From a virus: 64,000 nucleotides of DNA. This document shows, piece after piece, positions 49,978 to 56,991 of this stretch; positions within the stretch are counted from its first letter, which is position 1, and every line of letters begins with the position of its first letter. The notes under the pieces are model-generated. The model made no database searches and was not told the origin of the DNA. It saw only the letters and a program-made list of their open reading frames with translations. Where the stretch lies: positions 1 through 64,000 of the IMG/VR virus record IMGVR_UViG_3300042691_027063, one strand, 5' to 3'. A program made the position numbers and the translations under genes.

Positions 49978-50379
49978 TTAGCCATCACCATTACTTAAAA
50001 GTTCTTCCATTTTTTTCTTCAAAGCAAGCTCTGATTCTGTTGGACCTCTAGTGAAATCTTCATCCATGATGATAGTACCCTCTTCTTCTTTCGAAGCTGA
50101 TTTCTTAACTGGCTTTGGTTTTTCAATATTAACAACGGTTACATTTTTTCTACTAGCCTCAACCTTAGCTTTCTGTTCCTTCATTTTCTTTTCGTTGTCA
50201 AAAGCAGCAGAATAATATTCAATGCTAGAAATTGCTTCTAGTAGCTCTGCTTTATTGACAACCATACGACCTTGACCTAATCGCAAAAGAAGGAAGTCGG
50301 GGTCTTCTGTTACTCGTTGAACAATTACTTCTTCGCCTTCTTCATTTGTATTAACATAGACAGTTAATTCTTTTCTCAT
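49978..50379 (-). CDS. Hypothetical acidic/helical protein
   Basis: 133 aa (MRKELTVYVNTNEEGEEVIV ...), N-terminal beta, 'LLEAISSIEYYSAAFDNEKK' helix, Lys/Pro linker and acidic tail. First of the chain that leads to the RNR gene. No family recognised. Confidence 0.5.
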   Translation of the reverse strand: MRKELTVYVNTNEEGEEVIVQRVTEDPDFLLLRLGQGRMVVNKAELLEAISSIEYYSAAFDNEKKMKEQKAKVEASRKNVTVVNIEKPKPVKKSASKEEEGTIIMDEDFTRGPTESELALKKKMEELLSNGDG

Positions 50380-50571
50380 TTAGTTCTCCTCTATATTTGA
50401 TTCACATTGAAATTGAACAGAATCCATTTGGTAATCCTCGAACAAATGTGGTCCCATAACTACACTTTCTTTTTGTCTTGAAATAGACCAGTCTTTATGA
50501 ATATTTGTTAAAGAGTTATAGGAAATAAAACAATAATCATATTTAGATGTTAGCTGTTGAAATTTAATCAT
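50380..50571 (-). CDS. Mini-protein, IxQ family
   Basis: 63 aa beginning MIKFQQLTSKYDYCFISYNS. 'Y-C-F-I-S-Y-N' echoes 'L-C-F-I-S-Y-N' in the gene at 52766, so the two look related beyond the start. Overlaps the upstream gene by 4 nt. Confidence 0.55.
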   Translation of the reverse strand: MIKFQQLTSKYDYCFISYNSLTNIHKDWSISRQKESVVMGPHLFEDYQMDSVQFQCESNIEEN

Positions 50572-50750
50572 TTTGTAACCGCCCTGAAATTAACAAACTC
50601 AGAACCTGAATCTGTTTTTTCAATTATATGTCTACCTTCCCAGGAGTATCCCTTTTCTGATGTTTTATTTTCCTCTGAAATGTAAATAGCAAAGTTGTAG
50701 TGATATTCCGATTTATCGAGTGGCAACATATATTGTGTAATTTCAATCAT
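50568..50750 (-). CDS. Mini-protein, IxQY family
   Basis: 60 aa beginning MIEITQYMLPLDKSEYHYNF; 'FAIYISEENKTSEKGYSWEG' and 'EFVNFRAVTK' end. Same start pattern (I-x-Q-Y) as many neighbours. Coupled on both sides. Confidence 0.55.
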   Translation of the reverse strand: MIEITQYMLPLDKSEYHYNFAIYISEENKTSEKGYSWEGRHIIEKTDSGSEFVNFRAVTK

Positions 50751-51031
50751 ACTGGATGTCCCATAATATCATCTTCCTCTGTTTCATTATACTCATCTCG
50801 ATTGACGTTGTAAAGTAAATTCTCATACATCTTATGAATTACTTTATTACCATCAATATTCAATACTCTAGAGTTATTTGAATGTGGTTCTAGAATTTCT
50901 AAAGGTCTTAAATCATTGAAGTCTTTTACCTTACACTCAGGAAATAGTTCATTGAATGTTCCAACTGTCTGGACTTCTAAGTTGTCGAACTTATTAATTC
51001 TTTCACCAATTGTATAAAATTTAGATTTCAT
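50747..51031 (-). CDS. Hypothetical acidic protein
   Basis: 94 aa (MKSKFYTIGERINKFDNLEV ...), 'VGTFNELFPECKVKDFNDLR', acidic C-terminus (EYNETEEDDIMGHPV). Coupled on both sides. Unknown. Confidence 0.5.
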   Translation of the reverse strand: MKSKFYTIGERINKFDNLEVQTVGTFNELFPECKVKDFNDLRPLEILEPHSNNSRVLNIDGNKVIHKMYENLLYNVNRDEYNETEEDDIMGHPV

Positions 51032-51164
51032 ATTTAAATGCTCCTTTGTCTAAAAGCCACTCTTGATTTTCAAACTTTTCTTTTTCTATTACTGAAAATT
51101 TAAGGTCTATACCTTGCTTTAATAAATTACTTAACCAACTATATCGATTTTGAAATAAGATCAT
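51021..51164 (-). CDS. 47-aa mini-protein, FQ type
   Basis: ATG 51164, ends in overlap with the next ATG. MILFQNRYSWLSNLLKQGID, then 'EKFENQEWLLDKGAFKYEI'. Start matches the M-x-x-F-Q pattern of the local mini-protein family. Confidence 0.5.
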   Translation of the reverse strand: MILFQNRYSWLSNLLKQGIDLKFSVIEKEKFENQEWLLDKGAFKYEI

Positions 51165-51391
51165 TTATCAACCTCTTCCTTTTTAGCCTGACATTTGCGA
51201 CAGGTTATATATTTATTATTACTGAAATAAGAATCTTCGTACCATTCGTGCTTACATTTAGGAGTTTCTTCTAGTTCAAAATATCCCCAATCATCTGGGT
51301 TGATATAGTAAGGATCGTATTCTCTGTCCCACTTAGTACCAGAAAAAAGCTTTTCAATTTCTTCATCTGTTAGCGTAATTGGTTTATGCAT
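51161..51391 (-). CDS. Small zinc-binding-like protein
   Basis: 76 aa. Opening 'MHKPITLTDEEIEKLFSGTK'; C-terminal 'PKCKHEWYEDSYFSNNKYIT' then 'CRKCQAKKEE' gives C-x-H ... C-x2-C, a one-site zinc finger common in phages. Unknown role. Confidence 0.55.
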   Translation of the reverse strand: MHKPITLTDEEIEKLFSGTKWDREYDPYYINPDDWGYFELEETPKCKHEWYEDSYFSNNKYITCRKCQAKKEEVDK

Positions 51392-51394
51392 ATA

Positions 51395-51955
51395 CTACCT
51401 CAATTCATATACATATCGTAATTTTCTTTCTTGTTTTAAAACAGATGCTTCGCCTTTTTTAATTGCATCTTGAATTCTCTTAGCGTCTTTAGAGTACTCA
51501 CCATCTTTCTTTTGATATAGCTGTCTAATATGGTAGTATCTATCTCCCCACTTTACAACCCTAGCATTATTCTTTTCTAAGCCATCGAACTTGAAGTTAG
51601 TTGCTTTATATATTGTTCCTTGGTGACCTTTATTTGGATCAGCAAATGTTATAACTCTAGTATATCTCTTTTTCTTTAAGTGTCTAAGAGTAGCACCTAG
51701 AAAGAAACTCTCTGTGTTCTTCGGGGTATCGTCAATTAAACAGAATCTACGAAGCTCTAAATCGTTCATGTCACAGTTTGCCCCACAAGGCTGACCATAG
51801 ATAGCTACCCCACAAAGTTCTCCAAATTCGCTCAACAAAAGAAAAACTTCCTTTTGTTTCATTGATCTACAACTCTTAGAGTAATGCCACTTTTCTACAA
51901 AGTCAATAGTATTCTTTGAAAGGATCGATCCTACTGGCACGATTTTATATCTCAT
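51395..51955 (-). CDS. Mom-like GNAT-fold protein (putative DNA modification)
   Basis: 186 aa from ATG 51955 (GGGGAG upstream; ATG 51958 also possible). 'DFVEKWHYSKSCRSMKQKEV' (W-H-Y-S opening), 'LCGVAIYGQPCG', 'LELRRFCLIDDTPKNTESFF', 'VITFADPNKGHQGTIYKATN' correspond in order to the Mom/acetyltransferase-like family ('E-L-x-R ... S-F-A-D-x-x-x-G-H-x-G-x-x-Y-x-A-x-N-F'). Mu Mom adds a carbamoylmethyl group to adenine and blocks restriction. Family fairly sure; the modification here is inferred. Confidence 0.75.
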   Translation of the reverse strand: MRYKIVPVGSILSKNTIDFVEKWHYSKSCRSMKQKEVFLLLSEFGELCGVAIYGQPCGANCDMNDLELRRFCLIDDTPKNTESFFLGATLRHLKKKRYTRVITFADPNKGHQGTIYKATNFKFDGLEKNNARVVKWGDRYYHIRQLYQKKDGEYSKDAKRIQDAIKKGEASVLKQERKLRYVYELR

Positions 51956-52131
51956 CAATCTCCCCAGATTTTTGTATAGCTATCTTTAAATTGATTACTA
52001 AAATCTATTGATGCATATCCAGTTGTTCCATTATATCTAGGAAATGATGTTATTTCTCCATTCCATGTAATAAAGAAAAGGTCTTGACCACACATATCAT
52101 TAGTGTTTTTATATTGAGAAATTCTAAGCAT
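51955..52131 (-). CDS. Mini-protein, IxQY family
   Basis: 58 aa from ATG 52131 (MLRISQYKNTNDMCGQDLFF), then 'RYNGTTGYASIDFSNQFKDS'. Start pattern I-x-Q-Y. Overlaps neighbours by a few nt. Confidence 0.55.
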   Translation of the reverse strand: MLRISQYKNTNDMCGQDLFFITWNGEITSFPRYNGTTGYASIDFSNQFKDSYTKIWGD

Positions 52132-52294
52132 TGAAGTCTCCAATTTCAACATGATCTAAAAACTTCGAAGACACTGTACTGTGACTTCTAGGAACTCCGT
52201 TTTGTAAGTAGTGGAGGATTCCATCTTTTACAAAGTCAAAACAAAGCTGATCTCTTTGGTTAGGCGTTTTAATATATTGAAGTATTTTAATCAT
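52124..52294 (-). CDS. Mini-protein, IxQY family
   Basis: 56 aa, ATG 52294 (MIKILQYIKTPNQRDQLCFD), 'FVKDGILHYLQNGVPRSHST'. Below the usual ORF size cut-off; coupled by 8-nt overlaps on both sides. Confidence 0.5.
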   Translation of the reverse strand: MIKILQYIKTPNQRDQLCFDFVKDGILHYLQNGVPRSHSTVSSKFLDHVEIGDFNA

Positions 52295-52445
52295 TGAAGA
52301 CTCCTATTAGATTATATCCAATTAGCTCATCATATTTATAGTGCATCGAATAGATAATACCTCTATTTTGATAATAAAGAGTATCACCTATAAGCTTATC
52401 AAGCATAAGCTCAAACTGTCCAAAATTGACTTGGATGATCTTCAT
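52287..52445 (-). CDS. Mini-protein, IxQ family
   Basis: 52 aa, ATG 52445 (MKIIQVNFGQFELMLDKLIG), 'YSMHYKYDELIGYNLIGVFN'. Start pattern I-I-Q. Coupled to the next gene. The 52446-52571 stretch upstream contains no gene. Confidence 0.5.
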   Translation of the reverse strand: MKIIQVNFGQFELMLDKLIGDTLYYQNRGIIYSMHYKYDELIGYNLIGVFND

Positions 52446-52505
52446 TGTAAGTTCCTGTAATTAATATGATTTTAAATTTTTATTGAAGCGATGTTCATTT
52501 TTTAC

Positions 52506-52534
52506 TTGACAGCATTTTCTTGACGTGATATATA
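52506..52534 (+). promoter_or_regulatory. Sigma70-like promoter on the + strand
   Basis: TTGACA (52506-52511), exactly 17 nt, TATATA (52529-52534), pointing against all surrounding genes. A second CTTGAC lies at 52519-52524. Could start an antisense RNA over 52572-52766; a chance match in AT-rich spacer is possible. Confidence 0.4.
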
Positions 52535-52571
52535 ACAACTATGCACAGTATATAATTGAAAGATGGTTGAT

Positions 52572-52766
52572 TTAAGGACAGGTATATTCAAATTTTACTC
52601 TTGACTTTGTGAAATATTCTTTATAGTCTGGTCTAGTTATATTTCCTTCCTCAAAACCATGTATAGTATTTCTACTATACTTAAACCAAATATCCTTTCT
52701 CCTTACTATAGTAAAGGAAAGTGAGTTATATCCTACATCGCTACCATACTGAAAAATGTATATCAT
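52572..52766 (-). CDS. Mini-protein, IxQY family
   Basis: 64 aa (MIYIFQYGSDVGYNSLSFTI ...), 'WFKYSRNTIHGFEEGNITRP'. Start I-F-Q-Y. 1-nt overlap with the upstream gene. Confidence 0.55.
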   Translation of the reverse strand: MIYIFQYGSDVGYNSLSFTIVRRKDIWFKYSRNTIHGFEEGNITRPDYKEYFTKSRVKFEYTCP

Positions 52767-52951
52767 TATTTACTCCATATTAAATTATAGAATTTACTTT
52801 CTACTATAAAACCAATGGATACATAACATCCGCCTAAGTCCTCTGTTTTTTTATTAGGATATTTATAAAAACTTCTATCTAATTCCTTATTGTATGAAAT
52901 AAAACAGAGGTGAAACTCCGAACTTTTACGAACGCACTGATCGAATCTCAT
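52766..52951 (-). CDS. Mini-protein, FxQ family
   Basis: 61 aa from ATG 52951 (MRFDQCVRKSSEFHLCFISY), 'GGCYVSIGFIVESKFYNLIW'. Shares 'C-F-I-S-Y-N' with 50380-50571. Overlaps the upstream gene by 26 nt. Confidence 0.55.
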   Translation of the reverse strand: MRFDQCVRKSSEFHLCFISYNKELDRSFYKYPNKKTEDLGGCYVSIGFIVESKFYNLIWSK

Positions 52952-53183
52952 CATAAACTTTAACTCCTAATTCCTTGAGTCTAGCTCTACAATTAATCTT
53001 AGCTTGCTTTATACTGGAAGCTTGACCTATAATAATTACTGACAAATTGTGATCTATAATTCTGTAAGTGAAATCGTTTTGATTTATTAGAGCTTGTAGG
53101 ATTGTATTTTTAGAGACAATGAATTGCTGAGATGCAAGTATGTTTGGGGCTTTATCTAAGGGCTTATATTGAATCCTCGTCAT
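52926..53183 (-). CDS. Hypothetical protein with IQY start
   Basis: 85 aa from ATG 53183 (MTRIQYKPLDKAPNILASQQ), 'RIIDHNLSVIIIGQASSIKQ'. Longer than the mini-protein family but with a similar opening. Overlaps the upstream gene by 20 nt. Confidence 0.5.
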   Translation of the reverse strand: MTRIQYKPLDKAPNILASQQFIVSKNTILQALINQNDFTYRIIDHNLSVIIIGQASSIKQAKINCRARLKELGVKVYDEIRSVRS

Positions 53184-53427
53184 TGTCAAAACCTCCTTCA
53201 TAGAGTTCAACAAATCTATCTTCACCAACACAGAACAAAACCTTATCTCTGTTAACAGTTGCGAGATATGCTTGACTTTGTTTTTCAGGTGAATTAACTA
53301 GAACTTGCTCAAAAGCAAAGGCTAAACATTCTTCAGCAGATAAAGATTTATAAGAGCTATTTAGCTGAATTTCCTCAACTTGATCCTCAATCGCTCTTAA
53401 TAGTTCCTTTACTTTTTTATTTCTCAT
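53164..53427 (-). CDS. Hypothetical protein
   Basis: 87 aa (MRNKKVKELLRAIEDQVEEI ...), 'FAFEQVLVNSPEKQSQAYLA', 'LFCVGEDRFVELYEGGFDND'. Behind promoter 53484-53512. No family recognised. Confidence 0.5.
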   Translation of the reverse strand: MRNKKVKELLRAIEDQVEEIQLNSSYKSLSAEECLAFAFEQVLVNSPEKQSQAYLATVNRDKVLFCVGEDRFVELYEGGFDNDEDSI

Positions 53428-53428
53428 T

Positions 53429-53587
53429 TTACCTTGTGGTCATAAATAACCAAATCCAGAATATTGGAAATGAAAGATAAAAAATAATACCATAGAAAGC
53501 CAAACTTGTCAAGGCATTAGCTACTCTAAATCCAATAATCTTACAAAAGAAGAGCAAGATAATTGCTCCAGCAATAACGTATCTCAT
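53429..53587 (-). CDS. 52-aa membrane protein
   Basis: ATG 53587 overlaps the upstream TGA (ATGA). 'MRYVIAGAIILLFFCKIIGF' and 'AFYGIIFYLSFPIFWIWLFM' form two membrane helices. A consensus promoter lies inside the coding region. Confidence 0.5.
   Translation of the reverse strand: MRYVIAGAIILLFFCKIIGFRVANALTSLAFYGIIFYLSFPIFWIWLFMTTR
53484..53512 (-). promoter_or_regulatory. Sigma70-like promoter
   Basis: TTGACA (53507-53512), 17-nt spacer, TATTAT (53484-53489), inside the membrane-protein ORF and directed at the 53427 gene. Confidence 0.55.
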
Positions 53588-53748
53588 TTGATCCTTGTAT
53601 AAAATATATTATATTCTTTATCATAGCTATAGGAAGCTAGTATTTGTCCTGTTTTTAATGTACTAACTTTTTCTTGTAAACAAGCAAACTGCAAGCACCA
53701 TACTGTCTTCTCTTTAGCCATAGCTTTATATTGTTTTATAATAAACAT
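53584..53748 (-). CDS. Mini-protein, IxQY family
   Basis: 54 aa, ATG 53748 (MFIIKQYKAMAKEKTVWCLQ). Ends 'NIFYTRIK', nearly the same as the end of the 54065 gene ('YFFTRIKQ'). TAATG/ATGA coupling on both sides. Confidence 0.55.
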   Translation of the reverse strand: MFIIKQYKAMAKEKTVWCLQFACLQEKVSTLKTGQILASYSYDKEYNIFYTRIK

Positions 53749-54068
53749 TAATGCAATCCTTCTTTCTTAGCTGGTTTACTTGGCATATCCAACTCAATTC
53801 CAAGTTCACTAGAAAGCTCGTCAAATATATCTTCCGTAAGTTCGATAAGCTTAATAGGTTCATTCTGCTCACTAATTATATTAGCAAACTCACTTTCAAA
53901 AACAGAAAAAGCTTTCTTCATCAAGTCCATAGTTTTATTGTATGGGTCTTTTTCAAATTCAAGCTCGTCCTCTTTTTCCATAAGCTCGGCGGCTGCATCT
54001 GAAAATAATCCAAATGCTTGAGTCATCATTGTGAGAAGAAGTAACTGTGCTTTTTCTTTATCATTCAT
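53748..54068 (-). CDS. Acidic helical protein
   Basis: 106 aa (MNDKEKAQLLLLTMMTQAFG ...), 'AAAELMEKEDELEFEKDPYN', strongly acidic and helical. No motif; perhaps a small protein inhibitor or scaffold by composition. Confidence 0.5.
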   Translation of the reverse strand: MNDKEKAQLLLLTMMTQAFGLFSDAAAELMEKEDELEFEKDPYNKTMDLMKKAFSVFESEFANIISEQNEPIKLIELTEDIFDELSSELGIELDMPSKPAKKEGLH

Positions 54069-54232
54069 TGTTTAATCCTAGTGAAGAAGTATGTTTCTTT
54101 TTTTCTAAGTCTGCGATGACTTGACCGACCGCTAGTACTCCAGCTATAAAGATATTCGTTAAAGTTTTTTCCTTTGTAAAATGTTAAATCTCTGAAATTA
54201 AAATCGAAGCTTTTTCTTTGTGCAATTAACAT
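54065..54232 (-). CDS. Mini-protein, IxQ family
   Basis: 55 aa, ATG 54232 (MLIAQRKSFDFNFRDLTFYK), AAGGA 7 nt upstream. C-terminal 'ETYFFTRIKQ' matches the gene at 53584. ATGA-coupled. Confidence 0.55.
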   Translation of the reverse strand: MLIAQRKSFDFNFRDLTFYKGKNFNEYLYSWSTSGRSSHRRLRKKETYFFTRIKQ

Positions 54233-54233
54233 A

Positions 54234-54422
54234 TCAATCCTTTATGTATTTAAATTCTCTACAAACTGGTGGTTTCATTATCCAACTATTAATATACCAC
54301 CAGTTATAAATACTTCTATCATTTTCTACCGATGTTCCGCAATTCCCAATTAGTAATAAAAACTTAAATCTAATTCTTTCATTTACTCCAATTTCTTTAT
54401 GGTCGAACTGGTAAATTCTCAT
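54234..54422 (-). CDS. Mini-protein, IxQF family
   Basis: 62 aa (MRIYQFDHKEIGVNERIRFK ...), Trp-rich 'NWWYINSWIMKPPVCREFKY'. Overlaps the ATP-grasp gene by 26 nt. Confidence 0.55.
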   Translation of the reverse strand: MRIYQFDHKEIGVNERIRFKFLLLIGNCGTSVENDRSIYNWWYINSWIMKPPVCREFKYIKD

Positions 54423-55152
54423 TGATGTACTCCTTCATTGCAACTACCCAACGCTGGGCATTATTAGAGTTCAATCCTGGTGCTGAGTTTACTTCACAAA
54501 CAAAGAAGTTACCATCCTTATCTCGAATCAAATCTACTCCACCAAATAATAAACCAAGAGCATTTACTGCATCAATTGCAATTTTTTGACCGACTTCATT
54601 ACATCGACTTCTTGTAGGATTGACGAGACTAAAGTGGCAGTTATGTGACTTGAATAAAGCGGGTCGTTCGTAGTTTTCTTCATTGATATTATTAGGAATC
54701 TTTTCGTAAATGGCTACGATCTTGGAATTGAAGACATGAACTCGATACTCTCTCCTCTTATTTGGAATTGGCTTAGAGGCATACTGATCTGTTACTGGAT
54801 TGAAGTCATTACCATAACGAACTTCACCTTGTCTCGATCTGATATAGTAGTTATTAGTTGTATCTTTTACTGAATCAATGCTAGTTAATTCTGTAGTAAA
54901 TACAGGCATTGGAATATTTGCAGCAGAAAGTAATTGCATCATTCTTAGTTTATTGCTAGCGTTTAATACCGCCTCTGCTGTATTAAGTTCTAGTCTAGCT
55001 GTAGTCCTATTGAATACCTCAGAGCTACCCCAACGAATAAGAACATCTAATTTAGCACGACGCTGTGTTTTCTTTCTAGGACAGGAAAGAATCTGACGAA
55101 GAAGCTTTCCAGTGTTGGATGATTTAGAATGGTAGGCAATCATTGTTTTCAT
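54397..55152 (-). CDS. ATP-grasp ligase
   Basis: 251 aa. 'VLIRWGSSEVFNRTTARLEL', 'AVLNASNKLRMMQLLSAANI' followed by 'PMPVF' (N-x-x-K-x-x-x...P), 'REYRVHVFNSKIVAIYEKIP', and the metal/ATP site 'FGGVDLIRDKDGNFFVCEVN' with 'SAPGLN'. RimK/D-Ala-D-Ala-ligase-like enzyme forming amide bonds through an acyl phosphate. Third member of the amidoligase/GATase cluster, a combination proposed to make or transfer peptides on proteins or cell wall. Substrate unknown. Confidence 0.85.
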   Translation of the reverse strand: MKTMIAYHSKSSNTGKLLRQILSCPRKKTQRRAKLDVLIRWGSSEVFNRTTARLELNTAEAVLNASNKLRMMQLLSAANIPMPVFTTELTSIDSVKDTTNNYYIRSRQGEVRYGNDFNPVTDQYASKPIPNKRREYRVHVFNSKIVAIYEKIPNNINEENYERPALFKSHNCHFSLVNPTRSRCNEVGQKIAIDAVNALGLLFGGVDLIRDKDGNFFVCEVNSAPGLNSNNAQRWVVAMKEYINENLPVRP

Positions 55153-55333
55153 TTTTAACCTTCGCTTCTAACTTAGCTGTGAAACTATATCGATGTTTCT
55201 CTATCGATTCATTATAGAAATCTTTTTTATTAATCTGTTTGATTAAACAAATATGATTAAGAATTCTACCAAAAGACAATTCGTACACAATGAGACGAGA
55301 ATGGTCTCTCATTTTATACTGAACGATTTCCAT
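55124..55333 (-). CDS. Mini-protein, IVQY type
   Basis: 69 aa (MEIVQYKMRDHSRLIVYELS ...), 'YNESIEKHRYSFTAKLEAKV'. Start E-I-V-Q-Y. Overlaps the ATP-grasp start by 29 nt. Confidence 0.55.
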   Translation of the reverse strand: MEIVQYKMRDHSRLIVYELSFGRILNHICLIKQINKKDFYNESIEKHRYSFTAKLEAKVKNENNDCLPF

Positions 55334-55334
55334 A

Positions 55335-55499
55335 TTAGTTCACCTTATAAAGTTCAATAAGTTGATCGTCAAAAACCCAACCACTAATACTGTCACATCC
55401 AAGACTCCCCCACCTATCATCGTATTTATTTTTAATCCAAAATAATAATTGTCTTGGTCTACTATAGAAAGAGTTATTTTTTAATTGACATATCTTCAT
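55335..55499 (-). CDS. Mini-protein, IxQ family
   Basis: 54 aa, ATG 55499 (MKICQLKNNSFYSRPRQLLF), 'WGSLGCDSISGWVFDDQLIE'. 1 nt from the next gene. Found by reading below the ORF size limit. Confidence 0.5.
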   Translation of the reverse strand: MKICQLKNNSFYSRPRQLLFWIKNKYDDRWGSLGCDSISGWVFDDQLIELYKVN

Positions 55500-55501
55500 A
55501 T

Positions 55502-56710
55502 TTATCCTTTAGCTTCTCCATAAGCAGAATTAAATACAAATTCAATCTCATCTACAACATCTTGGAAATCATCGAACTGCCAAGTATCTTGACGAAGATG
55601 AGTTGGAAGACATTCATACATATAAGAAAAATTACATCCGAACTCAGCGTCATACTCATATAGTCGATCGATCAATGGTTCGTCAACGTCATAAAGGAAA
55701 TCGAAAAGATCGGCGATGTTATAGAACTGTTCTCTTTCTGAGACCTGCGATAATACCTGAGTCTCTTCTCTCTCTGATTCTTTCTTCGAGGGTTTTGAAG
55801 GATTCATTGGTAGAAGGTAAGCTTGACTTTTTTTTTCTGGCTGACTTGCTTTTCCAGACATACGCTCCCAATCGAATCCGCCGTAGTAATTGCCTCGGCT
55901 ATTGAGAACCGAATCATTTAGCTGCGTTTGAGAAATAAGCTGACCAGTTACAGCATTGAATCGGAATAACTTATTTTCTTTAATCATTGATGGTTTTGTA
56001 AATTCAAGTCCGAGCTTTGTTGCTGTTGATGTGATGATGTCGGTAGTCGTTGCCATTACTATTCCGAATCCTTCGATTTGTGAATAATATAACCCCGCAT
56101 CATTACGAATAACGTCAAGAATGCGAGTGCCGTCAGAGTCCCGAGTAAGAATACCAAACGCCCAATAACCAGAAAGAGTGTTAAGCCAAGCTTGCGCATT
56201 GGAAATATCCTTACCTACGTTATGATTGATATATGATTGCAACGCTGCCTCTGAATCGCAAGTAGAAATTTTATTAAGTCCAAGTGTAAAAGAGTTACTG
56301 ATAACTCCGTTATGTACTAGAGAATGATCTGCGTCAACGAATGGGTGTGTATTGGCGAACTCTTTTCCACAGGTAGCATAACGTGTGTGCATTGTTACTG
56401 TCGTAACATTTTCAAATGTCGGAACATCTACACCAAACAAAGAATAGTTTTGATCGATGTTAGTATATTTAGACAAATGCTTTTTATATGCAAGAAGTTC
56501 TTTAGCAATCTTCTCATCTCTAATTGCGTCTCGATCAAAGAACAAATCGTTATCATGCCATCGCTCAGTAAAGAAGTTACCATCATTCTTTACTGCACTA
56601 TAACCAATTCCCATGTTGTTACCAACAGACATTGGAACCTTAGCTTCTAGCATAAATTTTTCAGTTAGCGATGGATTCTTAAGACCTGTCATAAGTAATA
56701 ATCGACACAT
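55502..56710 (-). CDS. Class II glutamine amidotransferase
   Basis: 402 aa from ATG 56710, so that Cys2 (MCRLLLMTG) becomes the N-terminal nucleophile; the TTG at 56713 would hide it. 'VTMHTRYATCGKEFANTHPF' (the R-x-A-T/S-x-G oxyanion region), 'HSLVHNGVISN', 'CDSEAALQSYI' and 'LSGYWAFGILTRDSDGTRIL' are GATase II landmarks. Hydrolyses glutamine to supply ammonia, presumably to the amidoligase next to it. The C-terminal third is acidic and not conserved. Confidence 0.88.
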   Translation of the reverse strand: MCRLLLMTGLKNPSLTEKFMLEAKVPMSVGNNMGIGYSAVKNDGNFFTERWHDNDLFFDRDAIRDEKIAKELLAYKKHLSKYTNIDQNYSLFGVDVPTFENVTTVTMHTRYATCGKEFANTHPFVDADHSLVHNGVISNSFTLGLNKISTCDSEAALQSYINHNVGKDISNAQAWLNTLSGYWAFGILTRDSDGTRILDVIRNDAGLYYSQIEGFGIVMATTTDIITSTATKLGLEFTKPSMIKENKLFRFNAVTGQLISQTQLNDSVLNSRGNYYGGFDWERMSGKASQPEKKSQAYLLPMNPSKPSKKESEREETQVLSQVSEREQFYNIADLFDFLYDVDEPLIDRLYEYDAEFGCNFSYMYECLPTHLRQDTWQFDDFQDVVDEIEFVFNSAYGEAKG

Positions 56711-56991
56711 CAATAATTTCCTTTGTTTAATTTGATAATAGATATAATTCCATTTCTTAGAGTTATCTTTTGTTTTAAACCATTTGGTTGAAGCATATCA
56801 TAATCTTTTGATATGACCATACCATTTAAGTATAAAGTAGAAGATGTAATTTCACTACAAGCGTCAGAATATAGCGGGTCTGGTAGACTGAGAGTCAATA
56901 GCAGAGTGTTCTGGAATATCTCTACTCCAGAACCTCTGTAATAAAAGAACTTGATTTTAGGCTGCTTCGAACTCTTCGTTGCCGTTCTCAT
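56710..56991 (-). CDS. Hypothetical protein between amidoligase and amidotransferase
   Basis: 93 aa from ATG 56991 (MRTATKSSKQPKIKFFYYRG), overlapping the amidoligase end by 35 nt; a start nearer 'IKFFYYRG' is possible. Central 'SDACSEITSSTLYLNGMVIS'. Translationally coupled to the GATase (TGATG). Unknown function. Confidence 0.45.
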   Translation of the reverse strand: MRTATKSSKQPKIKFFYYRGSGVEIFQNTLLLTLSLPDPLYSDACSEITSSTLYLNGMVISKDYDMLQPNGLKQKITLRNGIISIIKLNKGNY

